Source of the DNA: Maricaulis salignorans | GTDB taxonomy: Bacteria; Pseudomonadota; Alphaproteobacteria; Caulobacterales; Maricaulaceae | NCBI RefSeq assembly: GCF_900103475.1 | Contig: NZ_FNHG01000006.1 | Location: 1-64,000, forward strand | Length of the DNA: 64,000 bases | Direction: 5' to 3' | Part shown: piece by piece, positions 1 through 8,095 of the stretch | Numbering within the stretch: the first letter of the stretch is position 1 | Layout of the letters: each line of letters begins with the position of its first letter | Program-made: the position numbers and the translations under genes | The notes under the pieces: model-generated | Told to the model about the DNA's origin: nothing | Seen by the model: only the letters and a program-made list of their open reading frames with translations | Database searches by the model: none

Positions 1-308
1 TGGCAGGGCGTCCATTAAGGTCTGACGGCACTAAACGACCGACCTGAGTACCTTTCTGGATTGGAAACGGCGGTGGAGACGCCACGGGAAAACTGCACGT
101 GCGGGACGTCTCGAATGTCACGCTACTAAAACTACCGGTTACCGGCATTCGCCGGCGTCCCGCACCCTCCTATCCCTCCAGCCGCTTGCGGCGTGGAGAT
201 TTTGGTGCACACCGCCGCCCCGGCAGACAGGACCATCCTGATATCGCCGGCGTCGTAAACGCTGACCACCCCTCCCCATAAGCCACCATCCCTGCTAAAC
301 CCCGCGCC
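1..308. other. Non-coding stretch upstream of trmD
   Basis: No frame here carries a convincing gene: all three forward frames are stopped within the first 50 bases, and the short open stretches have no recognisable protein or ribosome-binding site. In many alphaproteobacteria rimM lies directly upstream of trmD. I tested the frame that ends at 256-258 and it is closed by a stop at 127-129, so no rimM tail is present. Two small perfect hairpins are visible (142-155, five pairs with an ATTC loop; 181-192, five pairs with a TT loop). They may belong to the trmD leader or to the end of an upstream transcript. Confidence 0.5.
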
Positions 309-1046
309 ATGACCGAAACCACACCCCAAACTCCCTGGACCGCGACGGCCCTTACCCTCTTCCCCGAGGCCTTCCCTGGCGTGCTTGATGTGTCGCTGAT
401 CGGGGCCGCTGCGAATCGTGGACTTTGGGCGCTTGAAGCTGTGGACATCCGGGAGTTTTCCCGTCATAAGCACCGCTCCGTTGACGACACTCCGTCTGGC
501 GGGGGTGCTGGTATGGTGCTCCGGCCTGATGTGGCGGCAGCGGCGATCGATGCGGTGCAGTCTGACTGGTCTGGTCAGAAACGGCCGTTGATCTATTTGA
601 CTCCCCGGGGACGGCCACTTTCTCAAGCGCGAGTGAGGGAATGGGCGGCTGGTCCCGGTATTGCCGTGTTTTGCGGACGCTTCGAAGGCCTCGATCAAAG
701 GGTCATTGAAAGCCGCGAAATGGAAGAGGTCAGTGTCGGCGATGCCGTGCTGGCCGGTGGCGAAGTCGCTGCACAGCTTCTCATTGAAGCCTGCGTGCGA
801 TTACTCCCCGGCGTGCTGGGCGACCCGGCCTCGACCGAAGATGAGAGTTTCGAGGGCGACCTCCTTGAATATCCTCACTATACGCGACCGCGCGTTTGGG
901 AGGACAGGGAGATACCCGAAGTCCTGTTGTCGGGGCATCACGGCCAGATCGAGGCCTGGCGCCGGCAGCAAGCGGAAGAGATAACGAAGAAGCGCCGCCC
1001 GGACCTTTGGTCCCGGTTTCTGGGGCGCAAGGAGAATGCGCGATGA
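309..1046 (+). CDS. trmD: tRNA (guanine37-N1)-methyltransferase TrmD
   Basis: TrmD methylates N1 of guanosine 37, next to the anticodon, using S-adenosylmethionine, which prevents +1 frameshifting. The 245-residue protein has the usual length and the SPOUT trefoil-knot signatures: [11 protein letters not shown] at 59-69, LTPRGRPL at 97-104, [10 protein letters not shown] at 122-131 and [11 protein letters not shown] at 142-152, which together form the SAM-binding knot. [10 protein letters not shown] follows at 185-194. The stop codon overlaps the start of rplS as ATGA, so the two are translationally coupled, as in the common trmD-rplS pair. The usual upstream partners rpsP and rimM are not visible. 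The start is the first in-frame ATG matching the family N-terminus. Confidence 0.97.
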   Translation: MTETTPQTPWTATALTLFPEAFPGVLDVSLIGAAANRGLWALEAVDIREFSRHKHRSVDDTPSGGGAGMVLRPDVAAAAIDAVQSDWSGQKRPLIYLTPRGRPLSQARVREWAAGPGIAVFCGRFEGLDQRVIESREMEEVSVGDAVLAGGEVAAQLLIEACVRLLPGVLGDPASTEDESFEGDLLEYPHYTRPRVWEDREIPEVLLSGHHGQIEAWRRQQAEEITKKRRPDLWSRFLGRKENAR

Positions 1047-1441
1047 ATATGATCGAGCGGATTGAGCAAGAAGAAGCTACCCGCGTCCTTGGCGACAAGG
1101 TCCTGCCTGATTTCGCCGCTGGCGATACGCTGCGCGTTCACGTGCGCATCAAGGAAGGCGAACGCGAACGCGTCCAGGCCTATGAAGGCGTCTGCATCGC
1201 CCGCAATGGTGGCGGCCTCAATGAGAGCTACACCGTTCGCAAGATCTCCTTCGGTGAAGGCGTCGAGCGCGTCTTCCCGATGTATTCGCCTAACGTCGAA
1301 AAAATCGAGATTGTCCGCAAGGGCAAGGTTCGCCGCGCCAAACTGTATTATCTGCGCGATCGTCGCGGCAAGTCGGCCCGGATCACCGAGCGCACGACCG
1401 GTCGTGGTATCGTCAAGCGCGAGCCAAAGAAGAAGGGCTAA
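1043..1441 (+). CDS. rplS: 50S ribosomal protein L19
   Basis: L19 sits at the interface of the 30S and 50S subunits. The 132-residue product begins [14 protein letters not shown] and carries the family core: the [28 protein letters not shown] region, then [21 protein letters not shown] and [20 protein letters not shown] basic C-terminal tail follows. The frame is open further upstream into trmD, but family alignment and the ATGA overlap with the trmD stop fix the start at 1043. A strong intrinsic terminator follows 23 bases after the stop, so the transcription unit ends here. Confidence 0.97.
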   Translation: MNMIERIEQEEATRVLGDKVLPDFAAGDTLRVHVRIKEGERERVQAYEGVCIARNGGGLNESYTVRKISFGEGVERVFPMYSPNVEKIEIVRKGKVRRAKLYYLRDRRGKSARITERTTGRGIVKREPKKKG

Positions 1442-1464
1442 GCCCTCTCTCCCTTACCGAACAG

Positions 1465-1499
1465 AAAACGCCCGCTGGTCAACCAGCGGGCGTTTTTTT
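1465..1499 (+). terminator. Intrinsic terminator of trmD-rplS
   Basis: A perfect inverted repeat (arms 1465-1479 and 1482-1496, rich in GC at its core AACGCCCGCTGGT) runs into seven T residues at 1493-1499. This is a textbook rho-independent terminator just after rplS. The flanking A run makes it potentially bidirectional, so it could also stop transcription of the opposing gene ending at 1606. Confidence 0.93.
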
Positions 1500-1605
1500 A
1501 CGTCTCGTTAACAGATGCTGGCCGGTTTTGCGGCGCGAGTCCGGATTTGCGGGTTCACCGCCAGACGGTTAGCACCAAACCCGCAATTCAGGACTCCGGG
1601 GCCGT

Positions 1606-2013
1606 CTAGCCCTCTGAGTCCTCAATTCTGTGCATGTCCTCATCGGACAATCCGAAATGATGCCCGATTTCATGCACCAGGACATGTCCGACCAATTCGC
1701 CAAGGGTGACCGTCTCGCGCTCCGCCCATTCATCAAGAATCGGCCGCCGGAACAGGAAAACCCGCGAAGCTTCCGGTGTCGGGTCCAGGGTCGACTGCTG
1801 CGTCAGATCCACGCCCATATAGAGGCCGCTCAACTCGAATGGCTCCTCCAGCCCGACCGCCTCGAGCATTTCTGCATCGGCGAAATCGGCGACGAAGAGC
1901 TCGACATGGCCGCACATCGTCCGATAGGCCTCGGGCAGGCCTTCCCAGGCGCTTCGGGCCAGGGTTTCAAAGTCCGACAGCGTCGGCGGGGTCAGATTGG
2001 CGATATTGGTCAT
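1606..2013 (-). CDS. Small zincin-like metallopeptidase family protein
   Basis: The 135-residue protein carries a zinc-protease motif, HEIGH, at 114-118 near the C-terminus, followed by HFGLSDEDM, in the arrangement of the Zincin_1 (PF06262) metallopeptidase family common in proteobacteria and actinobacteria. It has no signal peptide and should be cytoplasmic. Its substrate is unknown. The frame continues upstream to 2127, but the family N-terminus and the ATG of MTNIANLTPP at 2013 are better supported. The longer version would also run across the SOS box of the divergent mmcB gene. It converges on rplS and diverges from mmcB. Confidence 0.8.
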   Translation of the reverse strand: MTNIANLTPPTLSDFETLARSAWEGLPEAYRTMCGHVELFVADFADAEMLEAVGLEEPFELSGLYMGVDLTQQSTLDPTPEASRVFLFRRPILDEWAERETVTLGELVGHVLVHEIGHHFGLSDEDMHRIEDSEG

Positions 2014-2110
2014 GAGGCTTATCCAGTTTTGCTGAGACGCCTCTAACCGGGATTGCCGCCCAGTGCACGCACCAATGCCGCCGCGACGTGGGAGCGGCAA
2101 CTTGTCAGGC

Positions 2111-2125
2111 GAACAAAAAACGAAC
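2111..2125 (+). promoter_or_regulatory. LexA (SOS) box of mmcB
   Basis: The sequence is GAAC, seven bases (AAAAAAC), GAAC, an exact match to the alphaproteobacterial LexA operator GAAC-N7-GAAC. It ends 11 bases before the mmcB start codon, so LexA binding would cover the promoter or transcription start. In Caulobacter crescentus mmcB is a known SOS gene, so the target agrees with the site. Confidence 0.88.
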
Positions 2126-2136
2126 AAACTACCCGT

Positions 2137-2619
2137 ATGGACCTTTCTGACGTCGCCTCCGACCGCAATCCGCAGATCGATGATGCCCAGGCACTGATGC
2201 GTGGCGCGGCCCGCCTGCTCTGGCAGATGGGGTTCAGTGCGATCCCGGAATTCTCCCTGCCCGATGGTCGCCGCGCCGATCTGGCCGCAATCGGACGCAA
2301 GGGCGAGATCACCATAATCGAGGTCAAATCAGGCCTTGCCGATTTCCGCGCCGACCATAAATGGACCGATTACACCGGCTATTGCGAGCGGATCTATTTC
2401 GCCGTCTCGCAGCGCTTTCCCCACGAGGTCATCCCGGAGCATGCCGGCCTGATCATCGCTGACGGCTTTGGCGGTGCGATCGTGCGCGAGAGCCCCGTGC
2501 TCACCCTGGCCCCGGCCCGTCGCAAAGCCCTGACCTTGCGCTTCGCCCGCGCCGCTGCCGATCGTCTGATGCGCGTCGGTGAAGGCGAGCAAGCGGGCTA
2601 TAGCGTCGACGGAAGCTGA
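2137..2619 (+). CDS. mmcB: MmcB family DNA repair protein
   Basis: The 160-residue product belongs to the MmcB family (PF06319), a PD-(D/E)XK nuclease-fold protein that in Caulobacter contributes to mitomycin C resistance. The putative catalytic residues are Asp48 (in RADLA) and Glu62/Lys64 (in IIEVKSG), with the typical core strand between them and a conserved DHKWTDY segment after. The frame is open from 2053, but I place the start at the ATG at 2137: the family N-terminus begins there, and the LexA box at 2111-2125 would otherwise lie inside the gene. Expression should be DNA-damage inducible. The nuclease activity itself is inferred from fold. Confidence 0.88.
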   Translation: MDLSDVASDRNPQIDDAQALMRGAARLLWQMGFSAIPEFSLPDGRRADLAAIGRKGEITIIEVKSGLADFRADHKWTDYTGYCERIYFAVSQRFPHEVIPEHAGLIIADGFGGAIVRESPVLTLAPARRKALTLRFARAAADRLMRVGEGEQAGYSVDGS

Positions 2620-2631
2620 CGCAGCACGCGA

Positions 2632-3012
2632 TCAGGCCTCCGGCTTCACTCGCCAGGGCGGATCGATCCGGTTGACGCCGGCATGGTAGAGCTTGATCAA
2701 ATGCCCGTCCGGATCGCGCAGACTGGCCTCGCGCCACAGCCAGCTGGTATCCGCCGGTGCGGTTTCAAACGCGAAGCCTTCGGCCTGCAGCGCCGCAACC
2801 TCATCATCGAGTGCATCGCATTCCAGATAGATCACGGTGCCCGGCACAACTGGGTCGGCCGTCAGATGCAGTGAAAAAGTGGTATCGCCCTCCGGCGCGA
2901 GAAAGCGGGAATAATGCGGCGAATCGACCAACAGGCGAAAGCCGAGCCGCTGGTAGAAACCCTTTGATCGCGGAATATCACTGACCGGTATCGTCAGCTG
3001 GTTCAGACGCAT
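2632..3012 (-). CDS. VOC (glyoxalase-fold) family protein
   Basis: The 126-residue single-domain protein has the vicinal oxygen chelate fold pattern: an opening LNQLTIPVSDIPRSKGFYQRLGF, a middle SRFLAPEGDTTFSLHL, and a closing LRDPDGHLIKLYHAG with the family Glu position replaced by Lys (HLIKLYH). Members include glyoxalases, dioxygenases and resistance proteins, and the substrate cannot be told from sequence. The ATG at 3012 lies inside the 3' end of the upstream DUF4340 gene (35-base overlap), so it is probably the last gene of the ABC operon, or at least read through from it. Confidence 0.85.
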   Translation of the reverse strand: MRLNQLTIPVSDIPRSKGFYQRLGFRLLVDSPHYSRFLAPEGDTTFSLHLTADPVVPGTVIYLECDALDDEVAALQAEGFAFETAPADTSWLWREASLRDPDGHLIKLYHAGVNRIDPPWRVKPEA

Positions 3013-4048
3013 GGCTCGCTCCTGTGTCGTCGGCAATCTCGTCGAGCGGACGCAAGAGCCGGTTAAGGCTGAGATCACTCAGCAAATAAGCCCATCCCGC
3101 CGTGCGGGCATTGATCGCATCGGCTGCCACCTGCCCGCCATCGGTGACGGCAACCGCACTGATGACGGCCCAGCGCGTCTCGCCCAGGGCCAGGATTTCA
3201 AGGCTGACGCGCAAGCCGGAGAAGGTCTCCTCAACATGGCGGCCCACAGGTTCGCCGCGCAGCCGGTCGGCCCGGCGCACATCGCGGAATCGGATACGCG
3301 ACAGGGCAGCAGACGGGCCGTTTCCGGCACCGGCCGTGATCGGCCGCCAGCCGCCCGGTTCACGCAGCGAGAAATTACGCGCCGAACGGCCAGCGCGCTC
3401 GAACACATAGGCCGGACCCCGCTCGGGCGTGATCAATGTGCGGGCAATATCGGTCGTGTCCAGGGCGAGAAAGTCGAGATCAATCCAGCCATCCGCCAGG
3501 GCAATCGCGGGGATCACTGCGGCACCGCCGGACAATTGCGCGGCATAGCTTCGCGGCCGGTCCGGAAAGCGCAGATAGACGCGTCCATTGCGGGCGGCGC
3601 CGATCAGGATGTCGGTCAGGACGGCGCCATCAGCTCCGCGCACCGTCAACCGCGTGCCGGAACCTGGCTGCCCGGCCTCGGCCAGCTCCAGCCGCGCATG
3701 CTTGGCCGGGTCGGCTGTTCGGGCACCGACATAGCTCAGATCGGCGAGGAAGGCGTCCAGCTCGGCCAGGCGCTCAGGGATGACCGGGTGATCATCGCGG
3801 CTCGGCATGACCCAACCCGCATCGCTGCGCGTCAGAGTGAAGTGATCCTCCGGGCCGGTAATCTCGATCTCCCGGGCATTGGCCACACTCGCCGACCAGT
3901 CCGGCAGCACCGGTCCGCTGACATCAGGACGCCAGTCGCGCTGGATCTGTATCGCAATCGAACCGGCGCCCGCAGCCAGAAGCAGGATGGCCGCACCGCC
4001 AGTAATCACCAGTTGGCGCAGTCTCTGTCGATCCATCGGCCGGCTCAT
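2978..4048 (-). CDS. DUF4340 domain protein of the Gld-type ABC operon
   Basis: The 356-residue protein starts with a short cytoplasmic stretch and one membrane helix (about 12-33), then a long extracytoplasmic region with repeated strand patterns of the DUF4340 type (for example DHFTLTRSDAGWVM near 70 and NFSLREPGGWRPI further on). DUF4340 proteins are routinely encoded beside GldG-like proteins and are thought to work with that ABC transporter, but no biochemical role is established. Its start overlaps the stop of the GldG-like gene by four bases (ATGA), so it is translationally coupled as the fourth gene of the set. Confidence 0.8.
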   Translation of the reverse strand: MSRPMDRQRLRQLVITGGAAILLLAAGAGSIAIQIQRDWRPDVSGPVLPDWSASVANAREIEITGPEDHFTLTRSDAGWVMPSRDDHPVIPERLAELDAFLADLSYVGARTADPAKHARLELAEAGQPGSGTRLTVRGADGAVLTDILIGAARNGRVYLRFPDRPRSYAAQLSGGAAVIPAIALADGWIDLDFLALDTTDIARTLITPERGPAYVFERAGRSARNFSLREPGGWRPITAGAGNGPSAALSRIRFRDVRRADRLRGEPVGRHVEETFSGLRVSLEILALGETRWAVISAVAVTDGGQVAADAINARTAGWAYLLSDLSLNRLLRPLDEIADDTGASHASEPADDTGQ

Positions 4049-5889
4049 GTCGCGCTCCTGCGGCGGCGGGTCAGTGCCCCGGCCAGGCCGAGCAGGACCA
4101 CCAGGGCCGGCGGCACGCCGATTGTCCAGAATTGCAGGCTGGAATTGAGGGCGTCGATATCATGGCGGAACTCGCGCTCGACCTCGCGCAAATGCGCCCT
4201 CGTGCTGAGAATTTGTTGGCGCAGCGCCACCGCTTCATCACGGCCGGCGCGGGCGCCCGGATCGGCCAGACCCGAGGCCTGGCCGGAACCGAGCAATTCC
4301 TGCAAGCGGGTCTCGGCCGCGTCAATTTCCGCCTCGAGCCGGTCCTGTATCTCGACATAGCGCGCCTCAGCCTCGGCCCGCAGGTCATCGACCCGCGTCA
4401 TCGGCCGCGCCGAGGGAGCGCGCGAACGCAGCCCGATCAGGGCTGGATCGCCGGCCGCCATATCGACCAGATTCATGGCGAGGGCGAGATTGTCGGCGAC
4501 AATCATATCGCCGGCCGCCGGGTCGCTGCGCAGGTAGAAACTGTCATCAAGCCAGTCGATATCGGCCACCACGGTCAAATCCAGCGCCGTGACCGAGCGA
4601 TTGAGATGATCTGCCGGGCTGAACATGGCGTCGGCGGCAGGCGGACCGTCGGGAAAGGCCGAACCGGTTTCGCCGCGTAGCCGCGCCCCCAGCACGACAG
4701 GCTCACGGCCAGCCTCATAGTCACGCAGCAGATCGTCCGGACTGGGCGCTCCTGCAGCGATATCGGCATCGACCAGGGCACCATCCGGGCTGGTGGTCAT
4801 CAGAGCTGTCACCTCGAACCCGCTATCTGGCAGGAAAACCAGAGCCCCGGGCGAGCCGAAATTAATGCCGCGATCGAGCGTAGCGGTCGCCAGATCGTCG
4901 CCATCGATCTGGGCGGCGCCGATGGAGAACCAGAGCGGATAGGCACGGCGGCGGGCACGGCCATCGGTATCAATAATCTCGACCGGCAGGCCAAGCGTAC
5001 GGTCCATCGCCACACTTTCGCTGTCCCAGGCGACACCCCAATTGGCCAGCAGCATGGGCAGGTCCGAGGCCCGCTGGGCATCGACAGGCGGCAGACCATC
5101 GAGGCCGGGCCGCAGTGCCATATGGGCCATCGGGTCGATAAGCAGGAGCACGCGTCCCTGGCGCAGGGCGAACTGGTCGATCAGATAGAGCTGGCCCTCA
5201 TTGAGCCGGCCGGGATGGATGATCATCAGTGCAGCCGCATCCGGGATGCGATCAAAATCGCGATCAAGCCATTGCAGATCATAGGCGTCATTGAGATCGG
5301 CGATGAAACGGTTGGGCGCTCCATTGGACGGGTCGAGCGGCAGACCGGTCAGGATCGCCAGCCGTGGGCGCTCGGGCCGATCGACATCGGAGATGAGCCG
5401 CGTGAGGTCATACTCCAGACGCGCTTCATCGGCCTGGTCGAACAGGTCGATCACTGCCTGGTCATCAACCGAATTGCGGGCGACCAGACCAAAGAATATC
5501 TGCTCACCGGTATCAGTCGGCAGGGCGGCGAGACCCGCCGCGAGCGCTTCATCCTCGGCCTGGGAAAAGGGCGCCGGGTCGATCTCGATCAGACGGATCC
5601 GGCCGCCGGACTGTTTTTCATAGGCGCGCAGCAATTCGCGCACCCGGGTCGCATAGCTGCGCACCGCAGGATATTGCGCCGCTTCGGCCCGCGAGTGATA
5701 GAAACGCCATTCAACCGGCTCATTGAGACGGTCGATGACCGCCAGTGTGCCGGGCGAGAGCCGGTAAAGGCCATTCTGGGTCAGGTCGACCCGCACGCCG
5801 GACAGGGTCTGGCCGGACAGGAATGTTCCGGCGAGGAAGATAACGACAATGCTGGCCAGCATCAGCGGCAGGTAGAGCGCCTTCTTCAT
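4045..5889 (-). CDS. GldG-like ABC transporter auxiliary protein
   Basis: The 614-residue protein has an N-terminal membrane helix (about 7-27), a large extracytoplasmic region of the ABC_transp_aux type (VDLTQNGLYRLSPGTLAVIDRL at its start is diagnostic), a probable coiled coil around 505-585, and a C-terminal helix near 590-610 followed by basic residues. In Bacteroidetes GldG is required for gliding. In proteobacteria the same genes occur without gliding motility and the cargo is unknown. It overlaps the permease upstream and the DUF4340 gene downstream by ATGA. Confidence 0.85.
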   Translation of the reverse strand: MKKALYLPLMLASIVVIFLAGTFLSGQTLSGVRVDLTQNGLYRLSPGTLAVIDRLNEPVEWRFYHSRAEAAQYPAVRSYATRVRELLRAYEKQSGGRIRLIEIDPAPFSQAEDEALAAGLAALPTDTGEQIFFGLVARNSVDDQAVIDLFDQADEARLEYDLTRLISDVDRPERPRLAILTGLPLDPSNGAPNRFIADLNDAYDLQWLDRDFDRIPDAAALMIIHPGRLNEGQLYLIDQFALRQGRVLLLIDPMAHMALRPGLDGLPPVDAQRASDLPMLLANWGVAWDSESVAMDRTLGLPVEIIDTDGRARRRAYPLWFSIGAAQIDGDDLATATLDRGINFGSPGALVFLPDSGFEVTALMTTSPDGALVDADIAAGAPSPDDLLRDYEAGREPVVLGARLRGETGSAFPDGPPAADAMFSPADHLNRSVTALDLTVVADIDWLDDSFYLRSDPAAGDMIVADNLALAMNLVDMAAGDPALIGLRSRAPSARPMTRVDDLRAEAEARYVEIQDRLEAEIDAAETRLQELLGSGQASGLADPGARAGRDEAVALRQQILSTRAHLREVEREFRHDIDALNSSLQFWTIGVPPALVVLLGLAGALTRRRRSAT

Positions 5890-6629
5890 CGTCCGCCCCC
5901 ACGCTGCTCGGCAATCATGACGCCGGCTGCAGCCAGCGAAGCGAGGATCAGGCCGGCGAAATAGAGCAGATCGGTCAGAGCAATCACGCCATTGCGAAAC
6001 GCATCATAATGTTCGAGCGCACTCAGCCCGGCGATAAACTCCGACAAGGCGGCCGGGGCATTCTCGCCCAGCACCGACAGGACCAGGGGCAGACCGGCCA
6101 TGGTCAGCAGGAAACAGGCACCGGCACCCAGCACAAAGGCAACGACCTGGTTGGCCGTTGTCGCTGACAGGGCCTGGCCGATGGCCAGATACCCGCCCGC
6201 CAGGAGAAGCGCACCGAGATAGGCAGTCGCAATCGCCATATTGTCCGGCTCACCCAGATAATTGACCGCAATCCACATCGGTGCGGTCAGGGCAATGGCG
6301 GCGGCGGCGACGGTCCAGGCGGCGAGGAATTTGCCGCCCGTCGAGGCCCAGAGCGGGATCGGCAGCGCCATCAGGAATTCCAGCGTCCCGCGATCCCTTT
6401 CCTCGGCCCAGGCCCGCATGGCCAGAGCCGGCATAAGGATGACCAGTAGCCAGGGCAAATGGTCGAAGAGCGGCGCAAGATCAGCACGGTTGGTGTCGAA
6501 GAAACGGCCGATATGAAAGGCAAAGGCCGGCGCGGCAAAGGCGAAGACGGCCAGGAAGACATAGGCGAGCGGGGTCTGGAAATAGGCGGTCAATTCGCGG
6601 CGGTAGACGGCAATCAGCGAACCCATCAC
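5886..6629 (-). CDS. ABC-2 type transporter permease, GldF-like
   Basis: This is a 247-residue integral membrane protein with about six helices. It begins MMGSLIAVYRRELTAYFQTPLAYVFLAVFA, typical of ABC-2 permeases, and contains the conserved WAEERDRGTLEFLMALPI segment of the family. It should form the membrane channel with the ATPase encoded just upstream. The start overlaps the ATPase stop by ATGA, and its own stop overlaps the next gene the same way. Substrate unknown. Confidence 0.88.
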   Translation of the reverse strand: MMGSLIAVYRRELTAYFQTPLAYVFLAVFAFAAPAFAFHIGRFFDTNRADLAPLFDHLPWLLVILMPALAMRAWAEERDRGTLEFLMALPIPLWASTGGKFLAAWTVAAAAIALTAPMWIAVNYLGEPDNMAIATAYLGALLLAGGYLAIGQALSATTANQVVAFVLGAGACFLLTMAGLPLVLSVLGENAPAALSEFIAGLSALEHYDAFRNGVIALTDLLYFAGLILASLAAAGVMIAEQRGGGR

Positions 6630-7363
6630 GCGGCCTCCACGGTCGCGCGGGGCCCGGCGGTGAGGTGGCGGAAAGCGGCTTCGATCGTTGCGTCGGATGT
6701 GACCGCCTCAAGCGCGTGGGGCGTACCGTCGAACAGGAGCCGGCCCTCGGCGATGATAATGGCCCGGCTGCACACGGCGGGGACTTCGTCGAGAATATGC
6801 GTCGAGATGATGATCGCCTTTTCCGGCGCCATTTCGCGGATCAGCTCGCGCACCCCGTCTTTCTGATTGGGGTCGAGCCCGTCGGTCGGCTCGTCGAGAA
6901 TCAGAACGGCCGGGTCATGGGCAATCGCGGCGGCCAGGGCGGCACGGCGTTTATAGCCCTTGGATAATGTGCCGATCGGCTGCGAAGCGGCTGCACCCAG
7001 CCGGGCGCGGTCCAGCGCCAGTTCGGTCGCCCGCTTCAGCGCATCGCCGGAGAAGCCACGCACTTGCAGGCCGAAAGCGACAAAGGCGCGCGGTGTCATC
7101 GCCGGATAGGCTGGGGCCCCCTCGGGCAGGTATCCGAGACGCGATTGCGCCTCAATCCGGTCCTGTACGCAATCATGGCCGGCGATGCGGGCACAGCCGG
7201 AATCGGGCTCGAGACAGCCGGCGAGCATGCGCATGGTCGTGGTCTTGCCGGCACCATTGGGGCCGAGAAAACCGAGGACTTCACCGCGCTCGAGCGTGAA
7301 GCTCACATCGTCGACGGCCCGCAGGCCTCCGAATTCTTTCACCAAATGGTCGGCAACCAGCAT
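6626..7363 (-). CDS. ABC transporter ATP-binding protein, GldA-like
   Basis: The 245-residue nucleotide-binding domain has Walker A GPNGAGKTT near residue 34, the Q-loop region YLPEGAPAYP, an ABC signature of the LSKGYKRR form seen in GldA-type and multidrug ABC-2 ATPases instead of LSGGQ, and Walker B VLILDEPTDGLDP. The C-terminus has the D-loop and the STHILDEV switch histidine. It is the first gene of a four- or five-gene operon with ATGA overlaps throughout, which indicates obligate co-expression of ATPase, permease and auxiliary proteins. Confidence 0.92.
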   Translation of the reverse strand: MLVADHLVKEFGGLRAVDDVSFTLERGEVLGFLGPNGAGKTTTMRMLAGCLEPDSGCARIAGHDCVQDRIEAQSRLGYLPEGAPAYPAMTPRAFVAFGLQVRGFSGDALKRATELALDRARLGAAASQPIGTLSKGYKRRAALAAAIAHDPAVLILDEPTDGLDPNQKDGVRELIREMAPEKAIIISTHILDEVPAVCSRAIIIAEGRLLFDGTPHALEAVTSDATIEAAFRHLTAGPRATVEAA

Positions 7364-7671
7364 GGGAAGGGCTCACGTATTGCAGACCCTAGCGTTAGCG
7401 CGGTGCAAGCCACTTGGCCAGCGCGAAGGCCGGTCACAAAATTACAAATTCGGGGAAGCGTGTCGACCGGCGCGCTGCTCTTGATCCGGGGGGCTGGGGG
7501 GGCTGTTTAAAACCAGGACCCAGAGCTTTGATGCGGCCGATCGACCCTCGAACCGTGGCTGTGTGGTGCGGCGCGAACGGGCCGAAAATATGGCAGCTTT
7601 GCGGCACAGGGTGAAATGTTTGTAAGCTGGCGCCCACGACTCACCCGCGATTCAACCGGCAGGAGAAAATA
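7364..7671. other. Divergent promoter region between ABC operon and DUF2794 gene
   Basis: This 308-base gap separates two divergently transcribed units, so both promoters must lie in it. There is a GC-rich, G-run segment near 7485-7503 and a good Shine-Dalgarno (AGGAGA at 7661-7666) for the gene at 7672. I see no recognisable operator, RNA gene or conserved small protein. Confidence 0.5.
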
Positions 7672-8007
7672 GTGGCGGCAGGCCCTCAGATCGCAAAACG
7701 CGCACCGGTCATGGTGATGTGGAACCGGCGCGAACTCTCCGAGATTCTCAATGTCTACGGCCGCTATGTCGCCATGGGGGAATGGAAGGACTACGCGATT
7801 GACGGCCTGGCGACCAATGCCGTGTTCTCGATCTTTCGCCGCGCCAGCGAAGTGCCGATGTTCGCCATTGTCAAAACCCCCGCCGACGCGCAGCGCCAGG
7901 GCATGTACAAGGTGGTCGCCGTTGACGGCCAGGTCCTCAAACGCGGCCATGAACTGCCCCAGGTGCTGCGGGTCTTCGAGAAGAAACGTTTCTCGGTCGT
8001 CGATTGA
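7672..8007 (+). CDS. DUF2794 domain-containing protein
   Basis: The 111-residue protein matches the DUF2794 family, which is restricted to alphaproteobacteria. It has MVMWNRRELSEILNVYGRYVAMGEWKDYAIDG and an IFRRASEVPMFAIVKTP core, with no signal peptide or membrane segment. It is probably a small cytoplasmic protein, and no function is established. The GTG start at 7672 is chosen because AGGAGA sits six bases upstream and no in-frame ATG precedes the conserved region. Confidence 0.85.
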   Translation: MAAGPQIAKRAPVMVMWNRRELSEILNVYGRYVAMGEWKDYAIDGLATNAVFSIFRRASEVPMFAIVKTPADAQRQGMYKVVAVDGQVLKRGHELPQVLRVFEKKRFSVVD

Positions 8008-8024
8008 GCCTTGCCCAGAGACCA

Positions 8025-8054
8025 AGAAAAACCCCCGGAGCCAGGCTCCGGGGG
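8025..8054 (-). terminator. Intrinsic terminator of the Bax-inhibitor-like gene
   Basis: A GC-rich inverted repeat (arms 8032-8040 and 8046-8054, loop CCAGG) is preceded on the plus strand by an A run at 8027-8031. Read on the minus strand this is a strong hairpin followed by U residues, so it terminates the gene at 8096-8857. On the plus strand there is no U run, though it may help end the DUF2794 transcript. Confidence 0.85.
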
Positions 8055-8095
8055 CCGGTATTCAGTGGGGCATGACCCCGATCAGCTTCGCCAGA

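Noticed and set aside
127-258. Possible tail of rimM upstream of trmD
   Set aside because: The frame ending at 256-258 is closed by a stop at 127-129 and shows no rimM sequence.
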